DNA from: Candidatus Nitricoxidireducens bremensis | GTDB lineage: Bacteria > Pseudomonadota > Gammaproteobacteria > Burkholderiales > Rhodocyclaceae | Direction of reading: 5' to 3' | Assembly: GCA_030247725.1 (NCBI GenBank) | Contig: JAOTRT010000005.1 | Coordinates: 62,001-126,000 of the forward strand | DNA length: 64,000 nucleotides | Shown: positions 56,628 to 63,832 of the stretch, piece by piece | Layout of the letters: every line of letters starts with the position of its first letter | Numbering within the stretch: the stretch's first letter is position 1 | Made by a program: the position numbers and the translations under genes | The notes under the pieces: model-generated | Databases searched by the model: none | What the model saw: only the letters and a program-made list of their open reading frames with translations | What the model was told of the DNA's origin: nothing

Positions 56628-57116
56628 ATGACCCTGACCCATTTCGACGCCGCCGGCCGCGCCCATATGGTGGACGTCGGCGAGAAGGCCGAAACCGTAC
56701 GCATCGCCCGTGCTGCCGGCTGCATCCGCATGGAGCCGGCGACCCTGGAACTGATCCGCTCCGGCTCGTCGAAGAAGGGCGATGTCCTCGGCGTCGCCCG
56801 CATTGCCGCCATCCAGGCCAGCAAGCGCACGGCCGATCTGATTCCTCTCTGCCATCCCGTTCCCCTCACCCGGGTCGCGGTGGACTTCGCCATCGACGAG
56901 GCCCGCAGTGCCGTTTGCTGCGAGGTGACGGCCCAGACCGTGGGCCGCACCGGCGTGGAGATGGAAGCCCTGACCGCCGTCGGCGTCGGCCTGTTGACCA
57001 TCTACGACATGTGCAAGGCCGTGGACCGGGGCATGCGCATCGAGGACATCGGCCTGCTGGAGAAGGCCGGCGGAAAATCGGGCCACTGGATCGCACCGGC
57101 AGGCGAAAAGGCCTGA
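56628..57116 (+). CDS. moaC: Cyclic pyranopterin monophosphate synthase MoaC
   Basis: MoaC forms cyclic pyranopterin monophosphate in molybdenum cofactor synthesis. The 162-residue product begins [23 protein letters not shown] and contains [33 protein letters not shown] and [33 protein letters not shown], all MoaC hallmarks. The ATG at 56628 matches the family. The cofactor is needed for SoeA in this window. Eleven bases after the response regulator gene. Confidence 0.96.
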   Translation: MTLTHFDAAGRAHMVDVGEKAETVRIARAAGCIRMEPATLELIRSGSSKKGDVLGVARIAAIQASKRTADLIPLCHPVPLTRVAVDFAIDEARSAVCCEVTAQTVGRTGVEMEALTAVGVGLLTIYDMCKAVDRGMRIEDIGLLEKAGGKSGHWIAPAGEKA

Positions 57117-57246
57117 TAGGATGAGCCCGCCTTATCCCCGTATCAGCATCGCAATTTGCACCGGCCCCGCCGGAAAAGCAGAATGCGCCGTTCGGGCCCC
57201 AACAGGCCGCCAAGATCTCACGCAGTGCAACAGGAGGAGTAATCAG

Positions 57247-57720
57247 ATGGACATGATTCGCAGAACCCTGCTCAAGGGAATGGGCAGCACCGGCGTCCTC
57301 GCCGCCGCGGTGGCCGCCGGCGTGCTCAAGCCCACCGGCGCCTGGGCCCAGGAATGGAACCGCGCCGCCTTTGAAGCCAAGGACATGTCGGCCGCCATGA
57401 AAGGCATCGGCGCCGCTTCCGCCGCGGACAGCAAGGATCTCCTGCTGAAGGCCCCGGACATCGCCGAGAACGGCGCCGTGGTGCCCGTGGATGTGACCAG
57501 CAATATCCCGAACACCATCTCCATCGCCGTCCTCGCCGACAAGAACCCCCTCCCGCTGTCCGCCGCCTTCGACTTCGCCAACGGCGCCATGCCCGAGATT
57601 TCGGTGCGTCTGAAGCTGTCCCAGACCTCCAACGTCAAGGCGGTGGCCAAGACCGCCGACGGCAAGTACTACACGGTGCAGAAGGAAGTGAAAGTCACCG
57701 TCGGCGGCTGCGGCGGCTGA
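57247..57720 (+). CDS. soxY: Sulfur-oxidation carrier protein SoxY
   Basis: SoxY carries the sulfur substrate on its C-terminal cysteine during periplasmic thiosulfate oxidation. The 157-residue product has a twin-arginine-type signal (MDMIRRTLLKGMGSTGVLAAA, cleavage near AWAQ) and ends in the flexible arm VGGCGG, whose cysteine is the carrier. An AGGAGGAG site precedes the ATG at 57247; the upstream open frame has no signal. soxZ follows after 26 bases. Confidence 0.96.
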   Translation: MDMIRRTLLKGMGSTGVLAAAVAAGVLKPTGAWAQEWNRAAFEAKDMSAAMKGIGAASAADSKDLLLKAPDIAENGAVVPVDVTSNIPNTISIAVLADKNPLPLSAAFDFANGAMPEISVRLKLSQTSNVKAVAKTADGKYYTVQKEVKVTVGGCGG

Positions 57721-57746
57721 TCCAGACAAGAGAATAGGAGAAAATC

Positions 57747-58061
57747 ATGGCAGATCCGATGAAGATTCGCGCCCAACTGAAGGGCGACGTCGCCGAAATC
57801 CGCGTGCTCATGAGCCACGCGATGGAAACCGGCCAGCGCAAGGACAACTCGGGCAACACGATTCCGGCCCACTTTATCCAGGCCATCACCATCGAAGTGG
57901 GCGGCAAGAAGGTCATCCAGGGCCAGACGGGGACTTCCGTCTCCCGCAACCCGGTGTTCGCCTTCAAGGTCAAGGGCGCCAAGGCCGGCGACGAAGTCGT
58001 CGTCAACTGGGTCGACAACAAGGGCGACAAGCGCACGGACAAGGCGGCGATCACTGCGTAG
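57747..58061 (+). CDS. soxZ: Sulfur-oxidation protein SoxZ
   Basis: SoxZ is the immunoglobulin-like partner of SoxY; it has no signal peptide and is co-exported as a complex. The 104-residue product starts MADPMKIRAQLKGDVAEIRVLMSHAMETGQRKD and contains IPAHFIQAITIEVGGKKV and VFAFKVKGAKAGDEVVVNWVDNKGDKRTD. Full-length for the family. Followed by a GC-rich spacer with a copy of its own last ten codons and then a terminator. Confidence 0.97.
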   Translation: MADPMKIRAQLKGDVAEIRVLMSHAMETGQRKDNSGNTIPAHFIQAITIEVGGKKVIQGQTGTSVSRNPVFAFKVKGAKAGDEVVVNWVDNKGDKRTDKAAITA

Positions 58062-58134
58062 TGAGACGTTGCGCTTGCGGCGCAGGCTAAGCTCGCGCAG
58101 CGAGGTTAAGGCGCTTAGCGCCGGCCGGAGCCAC

Positions 58135-58167
58135 AAGCGTACCGATAAGGCCGCCATCACGGCCTGA
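58135..58167 (+). pseudogene. Duplicated soxZ 3' end remnant
   Basis: These 33 bases read KRTDKAAITA followed by a stop, identical in protein to the last ten residues of soxZ (stop at 58061). At DNA level the two differ at most third codon positions and use different stop codons, so this is not a recent slippage copy. Upstream of it the similarity ends in a GC-rich spacer with short palindromes. Probably the relic of a second soxZ paralog after recombination. Confidence 0.7.
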
Positions 58168-58206
58168 CGCCGACGGGAACAGCCGTTCCCGGTGCAGGAA
58201 CCGCAG

Positions 58207-58238
58207 GGGCAGGACGGAAAAACCGTCCTGCCCTTTTT
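58207..58238 (+). terminator. Rho-independent terminator after soxYZ
   Basis: An 11-bp perfect stem (GGGCAGGACGG and complement) with a five-A loop is followed by five T. It separates soxYZ from the sigma factor-soxAXB unit. Confidence 0.92.
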
Positions 58239-58280
58239 CTTCGCCTGCGGCTTTCCCCGATGTCCGACCGAAAAAAATAT

Positions 58281-58310
58281 GGAATAAAGTCGTTCCTGCC
58301 GCCGTCTATC
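58281..58310 (+). promoter_or_regulatory. Putative ECF sigma promoter of the sigma-antisigma-soxAXB unit
   Basis: GGAATAAA at 58281-58288 and GTCTATC at 58304-58310 are separated by 15 bases. A GGAA-type -35 with a GTCT-type -10 is characteristic of ECF sigma promoters, which usually control their own operon. It lies just after the soxYZ terminator and 28 bases before the preferred sigma start at 58338. Confidence 0.5.
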
Positions 58311-58337
58311 TGCAAAAGGGGGACGAAACCAACCACC

Positions 58338-58883
58338 ATGGGCATCCTGGCCTTCATCAGCCGCAGCCGGCAGTTCGAGGAAAAACTGGAAGAGAGCCGC
58401 CCCCGGCTGTGGCGGCTCGCCCGCTCCTGGTGCCGCAGCGGCGCCCTCGCCGACGACCTCGTCCAGGAGGCCATGGCCAAGGCCCTGCGCAACCACGGCC
58501 AGTTGCGGGACATGGAGTCCCTCCATGCCTGGCTGTGCGGCATACTCGCCAACTGCTGGCACGACCATCTGCGCCTGCACCGCCCCATGGCGGACATCGC
58601 CGAGGTGGCGGAGGACGAACTGGTGGCGGAAGGCACGCCCGAAGACGACTGCCTGCAAAGCCAGCTCGTGCAGCGGGTACGACGGGCCGTCGCCGAACTG
58701 CCCCTCGGGCAACGGGAGGTGGTGACCCTGGTGGATCTGGAAGAGCTTTCCTACGCCGATGTGGCCGCCGTCCTCGCCATCCCCATCGGCACCGTGATGA
58801 GCCGCCTCTCCCGTGCCCGCAGCACCCTGAAGGACCAGCTGCGGCGCCAGGAAGCCCTGCCGCGGCTCGCGAGGATCAAATGA
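58338..58883 (+). CDS. ECF-family RNA polymerase sigma factor upstream of soxAXB
   Basis: A 181-residue ECF sigma factor. Region 2 is LRRLARSW-like LWRLARSWCRSGALADDLVQEAMAKALRNHG...LHAWLCGILANCWHDHLR (about 24-82), and region 4 is AELPLGQREVVTLVDLEELSYADVAAVLAIPIGTVMSRLSRARSTLKDQL (about 117-168). The ATG at 58338 is preferred because an ECF-type promoter lies between it and the earlier ATG at 58260. It overlaps the anti-sigma gene by four bases. Likely autoregulated and likely to drive soxAXB. Confidence 0.88.
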   Translation: MGILAFISRSRQFEEKLEESRPRLWRLARSWCRSGALADDLVQEAMAKALRNHGQLRDMESLHAWLCGILANCWHDHLRLHRPMADIAEVAEDELVAEGTPEDDCLQSQLVQRVRRAVAELPLGQREVVTLVDLEELSYADVAAVLAIPIGTVMSRLSRARSTLKDQLRRQEALPRLARIK

Positions 58884-59578
58884 ACACTCCCGTCTCCGAC
58901 GAACTGCTCAACGCCTTCGCCGACAACCAGCTTGACGGCGCCGAGAAGGCCGCCCTGCTGGAGCGCCTGGCGGCCGACGACGCCCTGCGGGCGAAGGTAT
59001 GCGAAACCTGGCACCTGAAGGAACTGGTGCGCAGCGCCCACCCGCAGGCGGCGGCGCGTACCCGGGACAACAGAAAGTCCTGGCACCTGTTCTGGCGCAT
59101 GCCCCTGGCGGCCGGCCTGCTGATCGCCTTCGGCGCCGCCTCCGGCTGGTTCGCCCACGACGAATACGACCGCAGTTGGATTCCGGGGCCGGAAATGGAG
59201 GCCATCCGCAGCCACGGCAACCGGGTGGTCTTGCACCTGGTGTCGGACGAGCCGGTCCAGATCGAGGCGGCCCTGCGCAAGGCGGAACAGCTCGCCAAGG
59301 CGCGCGACCGCAGCGGCGGCCCGATCCAGGTGGAGTTCGTCGCCAACGGCACCGGCGTACACCTGCTCCAGGAGGCCGGCTCCCCCCTGGCCCAGCGCGT
59401 CGTCGCCATGCGCAAGACCTACGCCAACCTGCGGCTGATCGCCTGCAACGAAGCCATCGAACGCTTGCACGAAAAGGGGGAGCAGGTGACACTGCTACCC
59501 GACGTCGATGTGGTCTCTTCGGCCGTGTCCCAGATCGCCATCCGCATGGGACAAGGCTGGAGATACCTGCAAGTCTGA
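58880..59578 (+). CDS. Membrane anti-sigma factor with C-terminal DsrE-like domain
   Basis: A 232-residue fusion protein. Residues 1-60 (MNTPVSDELLNAFADNQLDGAEKAALLERLAADDALRAKV) have the pattern of anti-sigma N-termini, without the HxxxCxxC zinc motif. Residues ~74-92 are one membrane helix. Residues ~112-231 follow the DsrE/YchN fold: RVVLHLVSDEP, IQVEFVANGTGVHLL, LRLIACNEAIERL (Cys189, at the usual DsrE cysteine position) and VVSSAVSQIAIRMGQGWRYLQ. The predicted topology puts the DsrE domain in the periplasm. Start overlaps the sigma stop (ATGA). I infer a sensor of periplasmic sulfur species that releases the sigma factor. Confidence 0.82.
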   Translation: MNTPVSDELLNAFADNQLDGAEKAALLERLAADDALRAKVCETWHLKELVRSAHPQAAARTRDNRKSWHLFWRMPLAAGLLIAFGAASGWFAHDEYDRSWIPGPEMEAIRSHGNRVVLHLVSDEPVQIEAALRKAEQLAKARDRSGGPIQVEFVANGTGVHLLQEAGSPLAQRVVAMRKTYANLRLIACNEAIERLHEKGEQVTLLPDVDVVSSAVSQIAIRMGQGWRYLQV

Positions 59579-59613
59579 GCAGCACCCACAACAACCCGAA
59601 ACAGAGGAGGCCT

Positions 59614-60483
59614 ATGAAACCGTCGATCATCGTCAGCCTGGCGTTGCCGCTTGCCCTTGCCGCCCTGCCGGCAGCCGGCGCCAAGAGCCAGAAGCCGCCG
59701 GTCAAACAGACCGCGCCCGCCGCCGCGGCAGCGGAGGACAAGGACGCCACCACCGCCGAATTCGAGAAATTCCGCGAAGTGATGGAAGACAGCAACCCCG
59801 CCGAGCTCTTCGAAATGAAGGGCGAGGAGTTGTGGAACGAAAAGCGCGGCCCGAAGCAGGTGTCGCTGGCAGAGAGTTGCGACCTGGGCCTCGGCATCGG
59901 CGTCGTCAAGGGCGCCTACGTGCAGACGCCGCGCTACTTCGCCGATGTCGATCAGGTGATGGATGTCGAGCGCCGCATCGTCCATTGCATGGTGGAGCAC
60001 CAGGGTTTCAAACGCGAGGACATCGCCAAGAAACCCTTCAGCAACGACACCCACACGCCCGAGCCCGTGTCCCTGGTCACCTACGTGGCGTCCCAGTCCA
60101 AGGGCATGAAGATCGCGATCCCCCAGAAGCACCCCAAGGAGATCGAGACCTACAGGATCGGCGCCGAAGTCTTCCAGTACCGCGCCGGCCCCTACGACTT
60201 CTCCTGCGCCACCTGCCACGGCGCCGACGGCAAGCGCATCCGCACCCAGCAACTGCCCAACCTGACCAAGCCCCAGGGCGCCATCAAGTCCTACCTGGGC
60301 TGGCCCGGCTACCGCATGACCGGCGGCGTCATGCACACCCTGCAGTGGCGCATGAACGACTGCTTCCGCCAGCAGCGCTTCCCCGAGCCCGGCTACGTGT
60401 CCGATTCCGTCACCGCCCTGCTGTCCTACCTGGGCGTGAATTCGAACGGCTACACGTACAAAGGCCCCGGCATCAAGCGCTGA
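59614..60483 (+). CDS. soxA: Monoheme cytochrome SoxA
   Basis: SoxA with SoxX joins thiosulfate oxidatively to the SoxY cysteine. The 289-residue product has a signal peptide (residues 1-22). There is one heme motif, FSCATCHGADG (CxxCH, about 193-203); the position of the first heme of diheme SoxA is CDLGLGIGVV, so it is the monoheme type, with C90 and VHCMVEH probably forming a disulfide. The cysteine of RMNDCFRQQRFP is the expected heme ligand and persulfide site. An AGAGGAGG site precedes the ATG. Confidence 0.95.
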   Translation: MKPSIIVSLALPLALAALPAAGAKSQKPPVKQTAPAAAAAEDKDATTAEFEKFREVMEDSNPAELFEMKGEELWNEKRGPKQVSLAESCDLGLGIGVVKGAYVQTPRYFADVDQVMDVERRIVHCMVEHQGFKREDIAKKPFSNDTHTPEPVSLVTYVASQSKGMKIAIPQKHPKEIETYRIGAEVFQYRAGPYDFSCATCHGADGKRIRTQQLPNLTKPQGAIKSYLGWPGYRMTGGVMHTLQWRMNDCFRQQRFPEPGYVSDSVTALLSYLGVNSNGYTYKGPGIKR

Positions 60484-60498
60484 AGAGGAGGAGACCCC

Positions 60499-61116
60499 AT
60501 GACTATCGAACGCAAGATCACCGCGGCCCTCCTCGCAGGCGCCGTCTTCGCCACCGTCGCCCAGGCCGAGGACCGCAACTACCGCGCCGAAGCCATCGCC
60601 ATGATCAAGAAGGACTTCCGCAGCCGCGGCATCGCGGGCTACGAGCGCGTCCAGGAAGACGGCCTCCAGGCCGTCTGCAACCGTAGCGGCAACCGGCCGC
60701 CGGAAGCCATCGCCAAGCAGCTGGAACAGGACCAACTCGCCTCCGTGAAGCTCCCGGCCGACGGCAAGCTCATGGGCGACTGGAAGAGCGGCGAGAAGAT
60801 CGCCCAGAGCGGACGCGGCATGACCTGGGCCGACAAGCCGGGCATCCCCGGCGGCGGTAACTGCTACAACTGCCACCAGCTCGATCCCAAGGAGAAGTCC
60901 TTCGGCACCATCGGCCCCAGCCTCTACCAGTTCGGCAAGCTGCGCGGCAACACGCCGGAAACGCAGAAGTACGTCTACTCGAAGATCTACAACGCCAAGG
61001 CCTTCAACCTCTGCTCAGAGATGCCGCGCTTCGGCCACTCCGGCGCCATCGGCGAAAAGGAGATCCGGGACCTGGTGGCGTTGTTGCTTGACCCGGCGTC
61101 CCCGGTCAACAAGTAA
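60499..61116 (+). CDS. soxX: Cytochrome c SoxX
   Basis: The monoheme c-type partner of SoxA. The 205-residue exported product has a signal peptide (1-23, ending VAQA), the heme motif GNCYNCHQLDP (about 120-130) and a methionine ligand in SEMPRFGHSG. The N-terminal ~95 residues form an extension typical of longer SoxX proteins. It starts 15 bases after soxA and is preceded by AGAGGAGGAG. Accepts electrons from thiosulfate coupling. Confidence 0.95.
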   Translation: MTIERKITAALLAGAVFATVAQAEDRNYRAEAIAMIKKDFRSRGIAGYERVQEDGLQAVCNRSGNRPPEAIAKQLEQDQLASVKLPADGKLMGDWKSGEKIAQSGRGMTWADKPGIPGGGNCYNCHQLDPKEKSFGTIGPSLYQFGKLRGNTPETQKYVYSKIYNAKAFNLCSEMPRFGHSGAIGEKEIRDLVALLLDPASPVNK

Positions 61117-61133
61117 GTCTCTCCCTCGATCCT

Positions 61134-61159
61134 ACGGGGCCGGTTGCGGCCGGCCCCGT
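61134..61159 (+). other. Intercistronic hairpin between soxX and soxB
   Basis: A perfect 10-bp GC-rich stem (ACGGGGCCGG and complement) with a six-base loop in the 63-base soxX-soxB gap. No T-run follows, so it more likely stabilises or attenuates the mRNA than terminates it fully. Confidence 0.45.
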
Positions 61160-61179
61160 CTCGTCCAAAGGAAACCTCC

Positions 61180-62898
61180 ATGTCATCCATGAACCGGCGC
61201 GAGTTCCTCCAGGTGCTGGCCGCCGCCGCCGCGGCCGGCTTCGCCCTCGACTCCCGCGAGTTGCTGGCGGCCCAGAAGGGCGACGCCCTCTATGAACTGC
61301 CCCGCTTCGGCAATGTGCATCTGCTGCATTTCACCGACAGCCATGCCCAGTTGCAGCCCGTCTGGTTCCGCGAGCCCAGCGTCAACATCGGTTTCGGCGC
61401 CGCCCGCGGCCAGGTGCCCCACCTGGTGGGCGAGAAGTTGCTCAAGGCCTTCAACATCAAGCCCGGCAGCATCGAGGCCCATGCCTTCAGTTATCTCGAC
61501 TTCGAGCAGGCGGCGAAGACCTACGGCCGTATCGGCGGCTTCGCCCATCTGGCCACCCTGGTGAAGCGCCTGCGTGCCGGCCGTCCCGGCGCCCTGCTGC
61601 TGGACGGCGGCGACACCTGGCAGGGTTCGGCCACCGCCCTGTGGACCAAGGGCCAGGACATGGTGGATGCCTGCAAGCTGCTGGGCGTGGACATGATGGC
61701 GCCCCACTGGGAATTCACCCTCGGCCACGAGCGCGTCAAACAGATCGTCGATACCGACTTCAAGGGCCGCATCGAATTCCTCGCCCAGAACGTCAAGACC
61801 GCCGACTTCAACGACCCGGTGTTCGCCCCCTACGCCCTGCGCGAAATGAACGGCGTACGGGTCGCCGTCATCGGCCAGGCCTTCCCCTACACGCCCATCG
61901 CCAACCCGCGCTGGATGGTGCCCGACTGGACCTTCGGCATCCAGGAGGAGGAGATGCAGAAGACCGTGGCCGAGGCCCGCGCCAAGGGCGCCCAGGTGGT
62001 CGTGGTGCTCTCCCACAACGGCATGGACGTGGACCTCAAGATGGCCTCCCGCGTCACCGGCATCGACGCCATTCTCGGCGGCCACACCCACGACGGCGTA
62101 CCCCAGCCGGTAGTGGTGAAGAACGCCGCGGGCCAGACCCTGGTCACCAACGCCGGCTCCAACGGCAAGTTCCTCGGCGTGCTCGATTTCGACGTACGCG
62201 GCGGCAAGATCCAGGACTTCCGCTACAAGCTGCTGCCCGTCTTCGCCAACCTGCTGCCGGCCGATGCCGACATGGCGGCCCACATCGAGCGGGTGCGCGC
62301 CCCCTACAAGGCGAAGCTGGAGGAAAAGCTGGCCACCACCGAAGGCCTGCTCTACCGCCGCGGCAACTTCAACGGCTCCTGGGACCAGTTGATCCTCGAC
62401 GCCATGATCGAAGTGAAGGGCGCCGACCTGGCCTTCTCGCCCGGTTTCCGCTGGGGCACCACGCTGCTGCCCGGCGAGGCCATCACCTTCGAGCACCTGA
62501 TGGACCAGACCGCCATCACCTATCCGACCTCGACCCTCACGCCCATGACCGGCGAGCACATCAAGATGATCCTGGAGGACGTAGGCGACAACCTCTTCAA
62601 CCCCGATCCCTATTACCAGCAGGGCGGCGACATGGTCCGCGTCGGCGGCATGAGCTACAGCTGCGACCCGGCAGCGAAGATCGGCAACCGCATCCGCGAC
62701 ATGCGCCTCGGCGGCAAGCCCATCGAAGCCGGCAAAACCTACAAGGTCGCCGGCTGGGCGCCCGTGGCCGAAGGCGTCCAGGGCGAGCCGATCTGGGAAG
62801 TGGTTGCCCACTGGCTGCGGGACAAGAAGACGGTGACGCCGCGCAAGCTCAACGCGCCGAAGCTCGTCGGCCTGCAGGGCGATCCGGGCATGGCCTGA
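61180..62898 (+). CDS. soxB: Thiosulfohydrolase SoxB
   Basis: SoxB releases sulfate hydrolytically from thiosulfonated SoxY in the periplasm. The 572-residue product has a twin-arginine-type signal (MNRREFLQVLAAAAAAGFALD), and dimanganese ligands in LLHFTDSHAQLQPVW, LLLDGGDTWQGS, VVVLSHNGMDVDL and ILGGHTHDGVP. The C-terminal domain resembles 5'-nucleotidases, the parent family, with SDSWDQ-like NGSWDQLILDAMI. The ATG at 61180 (AAGGAAACCTCC upstream) gives the right signal. Last gene of the sigma-anti-sigma-soxAXB unit. Confidence 0.97.
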   Translation: MSSMNRREFLQVLAAAAAAGFALDSRELLAAQKGDALYELPRFGNVHLLHFTDSHAQLQPVWFREPSVNIGFGAARGQVPHLVGEKLLKAFNIKPGSIEAHAFSYLDFEQAAKTYGRIGGFAHLATLVKRLRAGRPGALLLDGGDTWQGSATALWTKGQDMVDACKLLGVDMMAPHWEFTLGHERVKQIVDTDFKGRIEFLAQNVKTADFNDPVFAPYALREMNGVRVAVIGQAFPYTPIANPRWMVPDWTFGIQEEEMQKTVAEARAKGAQVVVVLSHNGMDVDLKMASRVTGIDAILGGHTHDGVPQPVVVKNAAGQTLVTNAGSNGKFLGVLDFDVRGGKIQDFRYKLLPVFANLLPADADMAAHIERVRAPYKAKLEEKLATTEGLLYRRGNFNGSWDQLILDAMIEVKGADLAFSPGFRWGTTLLPGEAITFEHLMDQTAITYPTSTLTPMTGEHIKMILEDVGDNLFNPDPYYQQGGDMVRVGGMSYSCDPAAKIGNRIRDMRLGGKPIEAGKTYKVAGWAPVAEGVQGEPIWEVVAHWLRDKKTVTPRKLNAPKLVGLQGDPGMA

Positions 62899-62902
62899 AG
62901 CT

Positions 62903-63154
62903 TTACTCCGCCCGCCGGGACGCCGGTGCGCGGAGATTGGCCGTCAGCAGTGCTGCCTGCTTTGCGGCCCGGCGCAGATCATGTCGAAAATTTTCGGCAG
63001 CCCGCCGGTCACCCGGCGAACCCGGAACCGTCAGGGCAAAGCGCCCCGACGGCTCCCGCAGGCGGCCGTGCTTGCCGCCCCAGCGAAATATCCAGCCTTC
63101 GCGCACCAGCAAACGCACCATCGCGTCGATCTCGCGGCAGGAGCAGTACTTCAC
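62903..63154 (-). CDS. HicA-like small protein
   Basis: An ~83-residue protein that resembles HicA-type mRNA interferases: REIDAMVRLLVREGWIFRWGGKHGRLREP has the strand-helix and the GGKHG loop with the histidine expected for catalysis, followed by FALTVPGSPGDRRAAENFRHDLRR. No HicB antitoxin gene is adjacent. A GTG start at 63154 shares a GTGA overlap with the upstream lipoprotein gene and has GGGGGGA six bases before it; longer ATG starts (63160, 63187) exist. The toxin role is inferred from similarity only. Confidence 0.6.
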   Translation of the reverse strand: MKYCSCREIDAMVRLLVREGWIFRWGGKHGRLREPSGRFALTVPGSPGDRRAAENFRHDLRRAAKQAALLTANLRAPASRRAE

Positions 63155-63429
63155 AACCATTCCCCCCGCTTGTCGATGAAACCCCATTTGTTGCCAAGCC
63201 GAACCGCCGCCTTGCCGGCCTGGAACTCCTTGGCGTCGTCGAACCTAGGCTGGATCACCCACTCCTGCTTCTCGTTGACGAAGCCCCATTTGCCCGACGC
63301 ATGTTGCGCCGAAGCAAGCCCCTCGCTGTAGGAACGGACATTCCGGTAGCGCGGCCCCGTCGTCTCGCACGCGGCGGCGGACAACAGGACTGCAGCGCCC
63401 AGCAGGGCGGCCATGATCGTTCTCTGCAT
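63151..63429 (-). CDS. Small WG-repeat lipoprotein
   Basis: A 92-residue predicted lipoprotein. The signal (MQRTIMAALLGAAVLLSAAAC) ends in a lipobox (LSAAAC, Cys21). The mature part carries WG repeats: GKWGFVNEKQEWVIQPRFDDAKEF and NKWGFIDKRGEWL, which form small beta-strand modules of unknown role. GGGAGAAA precedes the ATG. The C-terminus overlaps the HicA-like gene by four bases. WG-repeat proteins are usually longer, so this is a minimal form or a truncated one. Confidence 0.75.
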   Translation of the reverse strand: MQRTIMAALLGAAVLLSAAACETTGPRYRNVRSYSEGLASAQHASGKWGFVNEKQEWVIQPRFDDAKEFQAGKAAVRLGNKWGFIDKRGEWL

Positions 63430-63455
63430 CTTCGTTTCTCCCGTATCGATGACTA

Positions 63456-63490
63456 CGGCCCCGGCAAGCGCAAACCGCCCACCGGGGCCG
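63456..63490 (-). terminator. Hairpin after the 28-residue peptide gene
   Basis: A 9-bp GC stem (CGGCCCCGG with complement) encloses a 17-base loop and lies eight bases past the peptide stop codon. The following T content is low, so termination is uncertain. Confidence 0.35.
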
Positions 63491-63497
63491 CAACGCC

Positions 63498-63584
63498 TTA
63501 CTTGCCCTTGGGCGGATTGTTGCCGCGACCGCCACCGGAAGGTTTGCCGGTCGTGCTAGGGCCGTTTTCGAGATGAAGTTTCAT
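63498..63584 (-). CDS. Possible 28-residue Gly/Pro-rich peptide gene
   Basis: A short frame with ATG at 63584, GGAG nine bases upstream, and TAA at 63498. It reads MKLHLENGPSTTGKPSGGG, then a basic tail RGNNPPKGK. The peptide is basic and glycine/proline rich at its end, with no signal sequence. I do not recognise a family; it might be a small structural or ribosomally made peptide, or a chance frame. The ribosome binding site and following hairpin favour a real gene. Confidence 0.45.
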   Translation of the reverse strand: MKLHLENGPSTTGKPSGGGRGNNPPKGK

Positions 63585-63832
63585 GATTGACTCCAAAAAG
63601 CCTCTTCAAATCAATGCGCGACGCCGAGGCAAGCTTCCCGCAAGACCGGATCGCCATGACCCGATGGCACGATTTATAGGGTGCGCTCCGAGTGGCTTCC
63701 ATGAAAGATCGCGAACCACCCCTTGCATGAGCGACCGACCATTTATCAACAAGTGGGTGGTACGGGATTTTTCATTTTCTGAGAGGTCGCCGTCGGGCAG
63801 AATGCGCCCATCGCCGTTACGACATAGACATC

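Noticed and set aside
58260..58337. Earlier ATG for the sox-linked sigma factor
   Set aside because: The extra residues do not look like a sigma factor, no ribosome binding site precedes it, and a likely promoter lies inside the segment.
61183..62811. 542-residue open frame opposite soxB
   Set aside because: Antisense of soxB; no supporting features.
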